DNA of 64,000 nucleotides from Branchiostoma belcheri (lineage: Eukaryota > Chordata > Leptocardii > Amphioxiformes > Branchiostomatidae). Each line of letters opens with the position of its first letter. Position 1 is the first letter of the stretch. Made by a program: the position numbers and the translations under genes. The stretch lies in the NCBI RefSeq assembly GCF_001625305.1, contig NW_017803135.1:400412-464411 (forward strand), given 5' to 3'. Below the pieces are notes generated by a model that saw only the letters and a list, made by a program, of their open reading frames with translations, did no database searches and was not told where the DNA came from. This document shows positions 50,404 through 61,794 of this stretch, piece after piece.

Positions 50404-51364
50404 CGGTTGGTGGTCGAGGGAAGATTTTTTGTTCATAATGTGTGACAAGGGCTTAATCTCACAGCAAATCTGTTATGTCTGATCCACACATTCCCTCACA
50501 TACTGCTGTGGGAACGCTGACCGGACACAGGTGGAGATTGATCGTTGTGTCGCCGTTTCCTTGGAAACCTACCTGAGAGAATATGTCGTCTGCAGGTTGC
50601 CTTAGCAACGGATGATGTCATGGCATACATATAACGTTACAACCTTTTTCATGAGAACGAAACTAATTTCGCGGTTCCCAAGGTAGAAACTAGAAAGCAT
50701 TCACTCAGGATAGCAACACGTATCTTCACAGTAACGAATTTCTTTTGGCGCCAAGACTCCAAACAGACTATATAAACGTAAAAGAATAAATTATAGATTT
50801 CAGACTTCCGGGAAGTATGCAATCCTAGTCTCCATCAGACTCCTTTGCAGGGTGAATAAATAGTAGAAATCGGATAAAATAATGTAGCTTGCCGGGCAGT
50901 TCGGCCATGGAGGGTCCATGCAGGCAAACTGGGCCTCCATGGCCGGCCACCTCTCCTTAGTTCGTATAGTTGTAGTATAGATATCACTGGAACTACTTCT
51001 GCTTTGTTGCAATGACCTGTGGTTTGATTGTATACTTAGAGCACAAACGTACACTAAAAGGTTGTTCATTCTTTAATTCATTGAACGTTTGCGTGTCAAA
51101 ACAAACACCAGGGTGTGTCAAATGTGTTAAATTGTTTGCTAAAAAGACGCAGAAAGGCCGCAGCGATTTAAAAACTTAAGCTTTGTTTACATCTCTGTGG
51201 ATACGAGATGATGGTGGAAGTAATGATACAGATTACTGCAGAGCTGCCTGGTTTAAGACAATGTGGTTATCACAAAAAATCTGACAGATAACCGGTACCT
51301 GTACTGTGTAAAAATTGCGGTAAAATTTCCTTGGAGGCATGTTGGCCCTACTGGAGCCGAGGAA
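50404..51364. other. Spacer with MITE fragment
   Basis: No gene. 50829-50970 starts TAGTCTCCATCAGACTCCTT and GGGTGAATAAATAGTAGAAA like the 513-bp element at 33084, but lacks its other end. An inner inverted pair GGCCATGGAGG / CCTCCATGGCC is present. Confidence 0.5.
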
Positions 51365-51765
51365 CTAGCCTGTGTAAGCTCTTGAAACAGTCTGGCACCC
51401 AGACTAGCATGTTGGCCCTTAAAATAGTCTAGCACCCAGACTAGCATGTTGGCCCTGGAGCCAAGGAACTGGCCTGCGTAGGCCCTGGAAACAGTCTGGC
51501 ACCCAGGCTAACATGGTTGGCCCTCACCTTTAGCCGAGGAACTGGTCTCTGTAGGCCCTGGAAACAGTCCAGCACCCAGACTAGCATGTTGGCAATGTAG
51601 CTGAGGTACTGGTCTGTGTAGGTCCTGGAAACAGTCTGGTACACAGGCTGGCATGTTGGCCCTGGCAACAGTCTGGTACCCAGGCTAGCATGTTGGCCCT
51701 GGAGCCAAGGAACTGGCCTGTGTATACGTAGGCCCTGGAAGCAGCCTGGCACCCAGGCTACTCCT
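51365..51765. repeat. Minisatellite with ~67-bp and ~37-bp units
   Basis: About seven units of CAGTCTGGCACCCAGACTAG, CATGTTGGCCCTGGAGCC, AAGGAACTGGCCTGYGTAGG, CCCTGGAAA, with some units shortened by loss of the middle part. The minus-strand frame through it is repetitive and not considered coding. Confidence 0.9.
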
Positions 51766-52077
51766 AATCAGATGTCCCTTTTTATAATCACTTACACGCA
51801 TTTAGCCAAATTAGTGCAGTATAAAGTGTGCAGGCCACAGGTTGGACCGGGCCAGCTTTGCCGAGTGAGTGGAGGGGTTAACGTGGCTGACTTAACGACC
51901 GCAGGTGAGAAATTGGGGAAAGTGCCGTTAATCCCAAAGGATTAAGGTATCAAAGCGAAGCCTTGAGCGGGGATTTGGGATTCCCTTGGCCTAGTAAAAC
52001 CCTTCTGTTCCCAGAGAATCCATTTTTAAATCTTGCCACCTGGACTACTTTTTACTCACAAGTTCTGTACTTTGTGC
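51766..52077. other. Spacer without recognised feature
   Basis: No frame, repeat or RNA gene recognised on either strand. Confidence 0.4.
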
Positions 52078-52305
52078 TAGCCTCCGTAGCAGGCTTATGG
52101 AACTGGGGGTTTTGGTGGTCTTCGGCTGTTTTCTGATTAGCCTCCGTAGCAGGCTTAGTCTTCGGCTGTTTTCTGATTAGCCCAGTTCTAAAAACAGGGG
52201 TAATTCAACCAGGCCGGCTATGTTGTCAATATGCAATCAGAAAATAGCACGTAAAAGCTCCCAAAGACCCCCAAACCACCAGTTTTTGTCATGCTATGGA
52301 GGCTA
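52078..52305. mobile_element. MITE, 'TAGCCTCCGTAGCAGGC' family, with internal duplication
   Basis: 228 bp with ends TAGCCTCCGTAGCAGGC and GTCATGCTATGGAGGCTA. The left end is duplicated in tandem (second TAGCCTCCGTAGCAGGC at 52138). Flanks ACTTTGTGC and ACTTTGTTC agree at 8 of 9 positions. Confidence 0.8.
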
Positions 52306-54308
52306 ACTTTGTTCGGTGATATACATTACGCTTTAAGCGGTAAGCGGGAAGGTATACATTACGCTTTGTTTCCCATCCAGCTGGTTTTGTGTGTGAACCG
52401 ATTGTTCAGTAGAAGTGGATCATTTGGTACAATCAGAGAGAAATTGTTTCAGCGGCAAGCGAGCATGAAAGTGTTTCCCGTGCCGCGGTGGTTAATGGTT
52501 ACCGGTAAAAGGCAGGTAATTATCGTACGTAAAAGGTTGGAGAAGTATCGGTGGGGAGGGGCGGACGGTGGTTAGGTCTAAAAATGTCGTGTGTCCGGTT
52601 TCCCGACCGACTCTAGTCTCCAAGCAGATTCTGGCATTCGATGGGGGTCCACAGACGGCTAACTGTACACGAGGAAGTTTATTGCAAATACATGCCCGAG
52701 GGCTAATTGCAGTTACAAACAACATAAGAAGGAAACTGCAGTGGTATGTAAGACTATATATACGTCCGAAACATTATACTATATTCTACAACATACATGG
52801 TATAAGCTATAGTTTTACTGGGTTTGACTTCTTCTTTTTAGGCAATGGAAGACGAATTTACCCACTTCTTCTATAATATGTGGGTTCTTTGATTTTAGTA
52901 GCAAAATTTTTCGTGGTAGGGAATGGTCGGGAAGTAAGAGAGCATAGACTGAGAATCTGCTCATGACATGATCAGAAGCAACTCCTTTGAAGTTTTACAT
53001 TGCGAAACTGCACTTGTTGGACATCACATAATTACATAATTATCTTTCTATTCGCACACCAGTTACAAGCGCTACCTTGCGACTTATGTGGGCACATCAG
53101 CGCGTCTTTTGAGAAGAGCCACGTCGTCTTGCAGCCCCTAAAAGATCCGCTTGGGAGATAAGTGAGACTAGCCTGAGGGGTAAGCTGGCGCGGTGGGTGA
53201 GGAGGTGCCGTTTATAGTTACAAAGAGTCGTTTATCATAATGACAGGTGGACAAAAGAACAGCCATTTGGGCAATGCAGGAAGACTGCCCTCTATCCCCC
53301 GCTGTAGTTTTGAGATATGCCATGGCAGATCTTGGCATATCTTGATATTCATATTTATTTTTAGAAGCATCTTATTACCACAGTTGCCGGTCACATTCTT
53401 CGTAGATAGTCGTCCGATTTAGATGCTGCATCATCTGCAGGCAGGCCGTGACAGAACCAGACCTGACCACCGACAAAGATTTAAGACAGCTAAAGTTTTG
53501 CAGGACACATGTATCTCAAGAAAAGTCACAGTCAATTCGCGATCATGCGACGATCGTACGAGTATATTGTACAACATTTGTGATCAGTACGTATACACCA
53601 GGCTGCATTTGATCACATGAATTTAAGGTGCCTATTGGAAGCACACTTGGGCTTAACGAAAAGTTAAAATATTCAGTGTTACTGAAAGTCTGGATGCTAA
53701 TATGCTAATCTCCAAGCAGATCTACATATTCTGAGTGCGGTTATGTCTTCCGGTTTCAATGTGTAGTTAGTTATAGAAGACAGCCCAGTTTTGCATAATG
53801 TTAGAGACAGTATGATTGATGAGGCCCCTGGATGGATTTCCGATTATTGACTAATTACAGCTTATAAGTGACATTCGGTGATAAATCAGGCTTGTTTTTC
53901 ACAGTGGGGGTTGTCTGGTAATTAGAATAACCCCCAAATGACCCACTCGGACCATCTTCGTATTGTACATGTAGGTGGATTACGAAATCAGACTTTATTC
54001 AGTAACACATGTGAATTTTGTTCTTATTACAGAGAATATCAAGACTGAATATAGATCACATTACATTAAAACAATGACTTGTTACACTCCACGTAACATA
54101 GTTTAGCTTATATGAAAAACATTTACATAACCATACAGCTATAAGTAGTATGCCGTTGCGGTGAATCGATTGTACGTTCTTTGAACCCTGGTTTTAAGTC
54201 CCATGCAAAAGAATGTCGACTCCCTAGCCTAACTGAAGCTAGGTATTCGTTTTCACCTGAGTCGAGAGAGGAAATATAGGTATAAGGACCCTTTACGAGG
54301 GCATAGCA
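52306..54308. other. Spacer with old repeat copies
   Basis: No gene recognised. The repeat GGCAGGCCGTGACAGAACCA..GCAGGACAC is at 53438-53512 (the empty-site relative of 44870-45175). AATCTCCAAGCAGATC at 53706 is a lone MITE end. Confidence 0.4.
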
Positions 54309-54480
54309 TAATCTCCAAGAATAGGTTTGGGTTTTTGCTTATTTTTGACGTGTTTTAGGCTTTTTCATCGGGTTTTCTTTTTTGAACTGGTATATTACGA
54401 GTCTCAGTGCGAAAAAACCGCAATAAAGCCAAAAAACACGTCCGAAATAAGCCAAAACCCAAACCTCTGCTTGGAGAGTA
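54309..54480. mobile_element. MITE, 'TCTCCAAGAATAG' subtype
   Basis: 172 bp from TAATCTCCAAGAATAGG to CTCTGCTTGGAGAGTA with long inner inverted arms (TTGCTTATTTTTGACGTGTT / ACACGTCCGAAATAAGCC). Flanks share only a few positions. Confidence 0.75.
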
Positions 54481-54750
54481 GGCTGCCAAGATTCGGACCC
54501 AGCTTTCAGTCTTCAACCCTGCCTCGGCCCACAAGACAACTGTACTTTGCCACCTATATTAGCAGTGGGTAGATTAAAGATGTTTCTCTTTTACGATCTG
54601 ATAGCGATCGTTTAAAGTCAGCTAAGCTATGCCTGTAATCATCTTAATGGTAACGTAAATAACATGATTAGCCACAGGGTTTGGGTGACGATAAGTTGCT
54701 TGACGTACATGAAAATTTACTGTTTCAAAGTCAACTGGGAAAAGCACATA

Positions 54751-54950
54751 TAGCCTCCAAAGCATGCCAATACCGGGGGTTTGGGGGTCTTCATGGTCTT
54801 TGGGAGCTTGTTATGTACGTGCTATTTTCTGATTGCATATAGACAACATGGCCGGCCTGGTTGAATTACTCCCGTTTTTTGAACTGGGCTAATCAGAAAA
54901 CAGCCAAAGACCACCAAACCCCCAGTTCTATAAGCCTGCTACGGAGGCTA
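54751..54950. mobile_element. MITE, 'TAGCCTCC(G/A)(T/A)AGCA' family, full copy
   Basis: 200 bp from TAGCCTCCAAAGCATGCC to GCCTGCTACGGAGGCTA. The inner parts GGTTTGGGGGTCTT and its complement near the other end give long arms. Relatives at 47734 and 52078. Confidence 0.8.
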
Positions 54951-57535
54951 AAAGGTACACGGGTTTCTAAAATAAATGAGAAAAAGACGACATCGTTGGC
55001 AGGTTTTAGCTATTTATTGGTGGTGCCAAAACTTAGTAGTAGATAAGGAACTCCTAACGTAGGTTGTTTTGGGCCATTTCAAGTATGGAATGATGACACA
55101 AATAAATGTCAATATTAAACAGATATCCTCATCCAGAATATTATTTGCTTTCCAGATTGCGTCAGATGTCCTTAATTATGATTAAGACACAACAATTACA
55201 CCAGAGATGTACAATGAGGAGTTAGTGTTTCACATCCATTACACCACATGTGGTCGTCTGGGCGTCTAGCCCTTTGGGAATTAATATTCAATACGTAACA
55301 AACTTTAGAACTGTAATTAACAAGAAAGCGAGGCATGGAAAATGTCCAGCAAATACTTATCAGCCAATGCTTATATATCAGACATGGAAACATTTCTACG
55401 AAAGACAGTAAGACTTTTAAAAGAATCGCCCAGAGGCAAAAGCTTTGATTAGGGACAGACAGAAGTTTAAATGCGAAGTAAATTCTTTCCTCAGCGCAAA
55501 ACTTTAAGAGCATTCTGTATTGGCAGTCTGGATACTAATGCTGAGTGAGTGGGATATAGTTTTTTTTTAAGTTGTGTTTTAATTCCTGGTGAGACATCTT
55601 TTTGTTCTTCGAGGCGAATTTCCCCCGACATGACCCGAAGCTACCATAAATCTCAAGAGTGTTCCTTTTGTTTTTTCCTGTCGACCTTATCTTTAGCCCC
55701 TAATTAGATGAGTCCATTTTGACCTCCGGGAAGGTCTCTTTGTTTTAACAATGTTTTGGAAACACACGTGAGCGGTCCTGCACGTGTTCTCAGTGCAGGC
55801 AGGGCGATCCAAGTCGAAACAAGCACACACGATGTTCAAGTCAAGTTTAGCTGCACACAGTTATGGTACCTTACGGCGTGGTCCTCTTTTTTCTGTTGTG
55901 GCGACCACCTTCAGCATGATGAAGATTCTGTCGATGGGCGTGGGAAAATGTCTGCTGTCTGTAGAGAGTTCTACACTTGGGTAATTGGTAGACTGAAGAT
56001 TGGGTGAGGCGAGTGTGTTCCGGTGGTAGGCTTTGACGTGCAGTTGATGACCAACGACAATGGTCATAATATGTGTCGTAGGTCGTCGATCGTTCAGATT
56101 TGATACCACCGGTAAGGATTGATCTAAAACAGCCTTTTGCGTTACGTAACACGACCTATTCGTGCAACACATGCACGAGTGGAGTACCTGAAGAATGTGT
56201 GATCAGGCACTTCGAGGGCACATTCATATATACGCCCTGCAATAACCCCAGACGTCCTTAAAGTTCCTGAAAGTTTCGTAATCATGACAAATTGATCACA
56301 GCGGGGGTCTGTTGGCTAATATCACATGATATATCACCACGATCTGTGCATGTCGTCATGTCAATGTCTTAATTACCCAATGAAGTCTATTACCAGACAC
56401 GTGATTGTTGCAGCACGTGGATATCAGTTGCTCACTATTTCTCCTCGTGGCCATTTAGTAGCACGTGTTTTACATGTACTGTCAAGGGAAATCGGCAATT
56501 GTTATTTTCAGATCTAGATGTTCATTTGAATAGTCAGTTAAAAGTCCTTATTTCGACGCTGGATAGGGCCTATTGCACGACAGCACAGATGCTACGTTTG
56601 TTGTACAATGGTCTTACAATAGCAGAGTTATTCATGGGAAAGTCGTACATAGATCGTACAAAATTCGGCTGATTTCATACCGTAGATCCTTACTGGCTGT
56701 TGATTCTGTCACAGATTGCTTGAAAATTCCACAACATAAAAATCGTACAACGACCTATGAACAAATGTTACCGCGAAGATGCCGCGAATGGTTTAAAACA
56801 CCAACAAACTTTTCTTGCGGTCAGGTTTGGGCAGTATTGGATAACTGTTGCTGCGTTGTTTTAGAAGGAAGTGGGCGCAGTTTTAGGACGGGTTACATGA
56901 GGACAGCCACCCCGCTAACCCACTACATGATGAAAAGGTTTCTCGCGTGTTCAGTGATGGAGAGTTACTAAAGACTTGATGCCTGGTCTGTAGTTTGAAG
57001 TGCCAAAACTGAAGGCCGCATGGATGATAGATTGGCAAAAGCGCTTCAAACTGTGATTCACCAATTAATGATGATGAATGCCAGGTAAATCTGCTACTAG
57101 CTGCTTTTGGCATTTGGTGATGAGGCAAACATTATCTGACTTATCTGGCATGTATCACTGTTCTTTAGTCGTATGCTGGTTCTACCTACCAAAGAATCAC
57201 TCCGGACTACTCGCCTACCTTGTTCCTAGGCTATTTCAAACGCTTTAAGTATGACATGATGACGAAAATGTGCTACAAAATGGTAGTATATGTGAAATAT
57301 CAGACAGATTTCCTCATCCAGAACATTTTCTACCCCCTGGACTAGCATTGGATGCCTTTACCAAACAACGTTTGTACAGTGAAGAAGAGGGCAAATCTAG
57401 TGAGGAGTCCAAGCGGAATATTGTTTCCCGATAATAATCGAACAAACCGGAGTGATCATGATGATACACTCCATTTCAGCCTCGAAGTTGAGGAGGCTTT
57501 ACATTTTTCTGAAGTTGTTCGTTTCACCAGTCTTC
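54951..57535. other. Spacer without recognised gene
   Basis: Read on both strands; the longest frames (about 100-130 codons at 55.9 and 56.6 kb) show no family motif, splice context or codon regularity. The stretch 56690-56760 resembles, in reverse, part of the repeat around 44865-44910. Confidence 0.4.
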
Positions 57536-57751
57536 TAGCCTGTACAAGACGTCAGAAGCGCCTGGAAAAAGTAGAAATTGGCCAAATTCACAGATTACAT
57601 GCTGAGAGATGTTGATATTGGTCTGCTTAATCAGTTAATGAGTGCCGCGGGTTTGCCGTACCCGAACCAACTCACCTGGCCTGGCGTGTTATCTGTCTAA
57701 TTGGTCAATTTCTACTCTTTTCAGCCCCCTCCCGAAGCCTGGTAGAAGCCA
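57536..57751. mobile_element. MITE, 'CGAAGCCTGGTAGA' family, diverged copy
   Basis: Left part TAGCCTGTACAAGACGTCAG, GCCTGGAAAAAGTAGAAATT; right part TTTCTACTCTTTTCAGCCCC, CCGAAGCCTGGTAGAAGCC. The arms are imperfect, so it is an older copy. Confidence 0.7.
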
Positions 57752-58489
57752 CCTTTTCTCTCAAGTTTGACCAGAATCGGCTAGTGAAAACCTTTGAGCC
57801 ACAGACCTTGTAGCCACAGAACCAGTTGTAAGGATACTAAAGTAGTTCTAGTAAGACAATACTGTAAAACAGGCAGTGATAAATGGCAGTGCGCTGACCG
57901 CAGTCTTCCCTGACCCAGATTCGACCTGCTCCCGACACGTGCCGGGCCTGCACGTGTGTTTAAAAATAGCAGAAGGTCCTACTTTAGTCCTTGAGTGACG
58001 GAAGAGAAGTACTGAGTCTGTTTTGTCCCATAAATCTGGCCGAGAAGTCTTAAAAGCAAGTGATATAAAGCAACGAACGAATACAACTAAATGGGGTATC
58101 AAATTTAACAAAAGTTGAGGAACACCAAATGCACATTTACAAATTTCACATCCATTACGATCATGAAGTACAAAGTAGGAGAAACAGATAATAGGTAATT
58201 TCTTTGAGAAGTCAAACAAATCAGGAGTTAGTGGTTGCCATGTCTATTATGTCTTTTCAGAAATTTTTAATAGGTGGGTACGTGCATGACTGGTTTAAAG
58301 TGCCCCGTGCAGAGGAACCTCTAAACATTGTTGTGAATTCTTGTATCAGTTTTAGGCTAGAAGTTTGTCATGATTCGCCTTAACTGCCTGGTACTGACTG
58401 CACTCTACACGTAGAGTTCAGGCTTCGGCGTATTTATCGGTCTTTCATTATTGCAATGATATTTCTTCGCCAGCTAAAAGTATTCGCAT
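57752..58489. other. Spacer without recognised gene
   Basis: No convincing frame or repeat noticed. Confidence 0.4.
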
Positions 58490-58960
58490 TGGCTACTTTC
58501 CTGCTAACGATACAGTCTTGCTATTCGAAAGATCAATCAAAAGATTTACTGGACGATTCCACTGACTGAGGCTACCTGAGTAGAACCTGGTGTCCTTGTG
58601 ACCGCCCTGTGACCTGGTACTTTTTATTTGCCGGCAAACGTATTGGACGCTGTCCTGATATCTTGCCAGTTTCACTGCCAGGCAGTCACCGAAAGATCTA
58701 GCTGCGGGAAACTTCCACTGACTGAGGCTTCCTGAGTAGAACCTGGTGTCCGACTTATGGCTTATTTTGACGTGTTTTTAGCTTTCTTTTTTTTGTACTG
58801 GTATCCTTTATCCTTATCTATTATTAATTAATGATACTGTCCTGCCAATTTACCACTGCCAGGCAGTCACCAAAAGATCTGCGGGAAAATTCCAATATCT
58901 GAGGCTCTCTGAGTAGAACCTGGTGTCCTTGTGACCGCCCCGTGACCCGCCGTCGTGTCG
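58490..58960. repeat. Three copies of a ~165-bp unit
   Basis: ACTGAGGCT(A/T)CCTGAGTAGA, ACCTGGTGTCC recurs at 58563, 58720 and (as TCTGAGGCTCTCTGAGTAGA) 58899. Each is preceded by a CACTGCCAGGCAGTCACC-like or GATCAATCAAAAGATT block and an AAAGATCT motif. In two of the three copies GTGACCGCCC(T/C)GTGACC follows. On the minus strand a short frame (HKDTRFYS) is shared, but no gene is recognised. Confidence 0.65.
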
Positions 58961-59940
58961 CGGCCCCCCGCTGGGAGTGATTGATGCCACCGGAATCAAA
59001 CATGACCAGGAACAACTTTTAGTGGGCAGATTACGACTTCTCTAGCAGCAGGTGGTATAGGCTGTCTAAGACAAGAAGAAACTTTAAGTCAATAGAATAA
59101 TAGCAAGACTTTATACTATATTACTAGTAACGACTCTAAACTGCTGAAGAGGCGGTTTAGCTCTTTCATCTAACACTGCACCGTCTGGCCATCAGCCATT
59201 AAAAGTGTTTTATAGTCTTCAGACATAAAAAGAAGGAAACGAATGATCACTCTATTAGCAGTCATAAACTTTTTATAGACCTTACAGGAAACAGTTTTTG
59301 TGTAACTTCAGGTGATCTTTGATGATTGTCTGGAGATTTGGACTCAAGTTTCAAGACACAATCGGCAAGTATCGGCAGGGGAGTTAATCTGTCATCATTA
59401 AGTCCCGATGGCGAATGGATAAACAGAAGGTTCTACCCTTTGGCTTGAGTGTGAGTCTTTTAGCGGCATCTGAAGAATGGAATAGTATCAACCCACAGGA
59501 GTTGCTACGTGCAGGTTTGAACGTATTCATTGTGTTTCCCGAGGCCAAAAGTGGACACCGTGGCGAATATGCACGTAGGCTTTTGACAGGTCAGATGATC
59601 CATTAGTATTAATCCTTAGTCGAGGTTATAGTGTCATTTAGCACCCCTAGGCTTCTTAGTCAGATCTGTTATCGGGGGTGTCACTATTGTTCTGGTCTGT
59701 AGAGGCTGGTGGTACAGTTTGTATTTTTATTGAGATCTGGAGAAGACAGAGGGAAATTGTATTGTTACCGGATATAGCTTCTTAACAATCCAGTTATTAT
59801 AAACCTTCGTCTAGATTCAATCTACCTTTTTGTACGAGAGCACCACACGAATTGTTCCGCTGAGACGTTTTCCCTGACACTTCCTCCCAAGGCGTGTTCC
59901 CCCCGGGGATGGCCTCGGTACAGCAGGTTGTCTCCAGTGA

Positions 59941-60119
59941 CAATATCACACAAAGCTTCAAACCGCGCTGCGAACAGGACGTCAGAATCATGGGCTCCCT
60001 TCGGACACCCCTCGCCCCTCAGCCGCCGGTGCTAACAGCGAACCTACCACGGCAACAGGCCAGAGCCGGCACCTTCACGCGGCGCACTTCGACTCCATGC
60101 ACATGATTCTGGCCAAATG
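59941..60119 (+). CDS. Coding-like exon of the unrecognised family, third copy, opposite strand
   Basis: Frame open from after a stop at 59938-59940 to a donor GTGAGT at 60120. It ends HFDSMHMILAK plus two bases (phase 2), matching MADFDSVRMILAK at 48230-48417; the upstream part is Gly/Ser/Pro/Thr-rich. A following RPDGSLFYLEP-type exon was not found before the window ends. The acceptor is uncertain. Confidence 0.45.
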
Positions 60120-60530
60120 GTGAGTTCGCTTGAACATATATGTTTACATTAGGGAACTTTTCCGGAATTTTTGGTACAATTTGGCGATTTTATTCATTCC
60201 ATAACTTCCTCCTAAATACACATGATTCTGGCGACATGGTGAGTTCGCTTGTATATTTAGTTATATAAGTAGTACATACGTACATTGAAAAACGTTTTGG
60301 GCAATTTTTGTACAATTTGGCCATTTTTTATTCAATAACTTCCTTCTAAGCTAGATGCTTAATATGCATTAAGAACTTGTGTGGCTTTATAATCATTACA
60401 TGTATAGGTATATGTATGTGTCTACATATATTTGAAAAAGTGTATATTCAAAAACGTTTTAGGCATTTTTTTGTACAATTTGGTGTTTTTTTAATTCAAT
60501 AACTTCCTCCTAAGCTATATTGTCAGTCTA
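60101..60530 (+). repeat. Tandem duplication of an exon end plus intron start
   Basis: ACATGATTCTGGCCAAATGG, then TGAGTTCGCTT (60101-60131) recurs as ACATGATTCTGGCGACATGG, then TGAGTTCGCTT (60219-60250), a period of 119 bp. The following intronic piece (TTTTGTACAATTTGG..TCAATAACTTCCT) recurs twice more to about 60520. Confidence 0.8.
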
Positions 60531-61245
60531 TTATGAATTAAGAGCTCGTATGGGGTTTTCATCACACATGAGATATGCATGTATATGTAACGTTATATGT
60601 GTACACACAATAAAATACAGTATATACACAGTATACATACAGCAAAATATTTTCGTACATACAACAAAATAGTTATGTTAATCCTCATCATTAACACATA
60701 CATTTCTAAAGCGTACATTTACCGTGCCTAATTATAAAGCTAGCCTGCTGCAAAGAATTCCATCCTACATTCTGTTCGTCTTTTCAATTGCTTTCTATAT
60801 TTATTAGGTTTTGCCGCTAGAATTATTAACTGTAATAAAGGAGGGCACTTTTTTTATATAAACGAATTATTGTTGGGGAAACGAGAGAAAGTGCGAATTA
60901 TCATTGAACAAAGCCGCTTTGTGTTTAAATCCAGTTACCTTAAAAAGGCACTCAGTGTCCACAGAAAATGGGTTTGGTTCTAACAATAGATGAAGATGCC
61001 GCCTCACAACGTCTTATCTCTGTATCCGCCTTTTAATATCTCTGTCTTTCCCAGGAGACGTAATTTTGATCTCAGTAACGAAATAGAAATGCTGAGAAAG
61101 TTGCAATTGTCTTTCTGTTGCGGGGCAAAATGGTGTTTTCAACGACTTTAAAAGAGTGTAGATAAGTCCTTTCACTGAATGTGATTCTCGCACCTGGAAT
61201 TCGTTTGATCTCTACATGCGCTGGACAAGTTTCAAAAACTGAGAG
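60531..61245. other. Spacer without recognised gene
   Basis: AT-rich; ATGTATATGTA and ACAATAAAATACAGTATATA type stretches. No frame or known repeat recognised. Confidence 0.4.
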
Positions 61246-61456
61246 TAGCCTCCACCAGGTTTTCCCAAGGGGTTATAGATAGTAGAATTGGCGGCAAAAA
61301 TAGGACCAGTAATTGGTCAGGAAAGTGAGCCGTGGTATCTAAAGGTGCTCATAACATAATTGAACTCTATGGTTCCTAAATTCCTTTGGCCAATTATTCT
61401 CCCCGTTTAGCTAAAGTTGACTATTTTCCAGTTAGCGTTGTTAGTCTGATGAGGAC
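61246..61456. mobile_element. Diverged MITE related to 44932-45138
   Basis: Starts TAGCCTCCACCAGGTTTTCC; inside are CCTTTGGCCAATTATTCTCC and GTTAGCGTTGTTAGTCTGAT, near the AGACTAACTACGCTGGC end of the other copies. The right terminus is degraded. Confidence 0.5.
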
Positions 61457-61606
61457 CATCACAGTATTTCATTTCATTTAAATCTCAACAAAAACTCTAT
61501 ATTGTCATACACCTGTGTTAAATATTGTCATACACCTGTGTTACAAAAACACACACAGGTCCCCGTAACTCTATATCTACATGGGGACACATTTGCTCTC
61601 GAGTTA

Positions 61607-61695
61607 CTGGTGCCATCCTTTGTAGTTTCCGCCCGCTCCCGTGCCCAGCGACAGGGAGTGGGCAGAAACTACGAAGGATGGCACCCAGGCTATTA
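61607..61695. repeat. Hairpin element (GTGCCATCCTTTGTAGTTTC / complement)
   Basis: An 89-bp near-perfect palindrome: CTGGTGCCATCCTTTGTAG, TTTCCGCCCGCTCCC and its complement TGGGCAGAAACTACGAAGG, ATGGCACCCAGG. One half of it recurs at 63585-63627, where it interrupts the copied zinc-finger exon. Confidence 0.85.
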
Positions 61696-61703
61696 AGCAG
61701 TAC

Positions 61704-61794
61704 CTTATAAGGCTTCCCCTCGTGTATCCTGGCGATGTGTTTTTTGAGGTTGGTTGTGCTGACAAACTGGTCACTGCAGCCGGCCCACGTGCAA
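61704..61794 (-). CDS. Isolated exon encoding one C2H2 zinc finger
   Basis: Minus-strand exon, acceptor TCCATCCCCAG, donor AAG/GTACTG, 91 nt. It reads CTWAGCSDQF, VSTTNLKKHI, ARIHEGKPYK: C-x4-C-x12-H-x4-H followed by a linker-like GKPYK, the widened C-x4-C form seen in GLI/ZIC-type and related fingers. No neighbouring finger exons were found in the window, so it belongs to a gene extending elsewhere or is a stray duplicate. DNA or RNA binding would be inferred only from the finger class. Confidence 0.5.

Noticed and set aside
51441..51752. 103-codon minus-strand frame with recurring GPTCQ/HASLG
   Set aside because: The repeats follow the DNA minisatellite units, including unit-length changes; no domain or splice context.
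55756..56971. Several frames of 80-130 codons around 55.8-57.0 kb
   Set aside because: No recognised motif, no supporting splice sites, and overlapping frames of equal quality on both strands.
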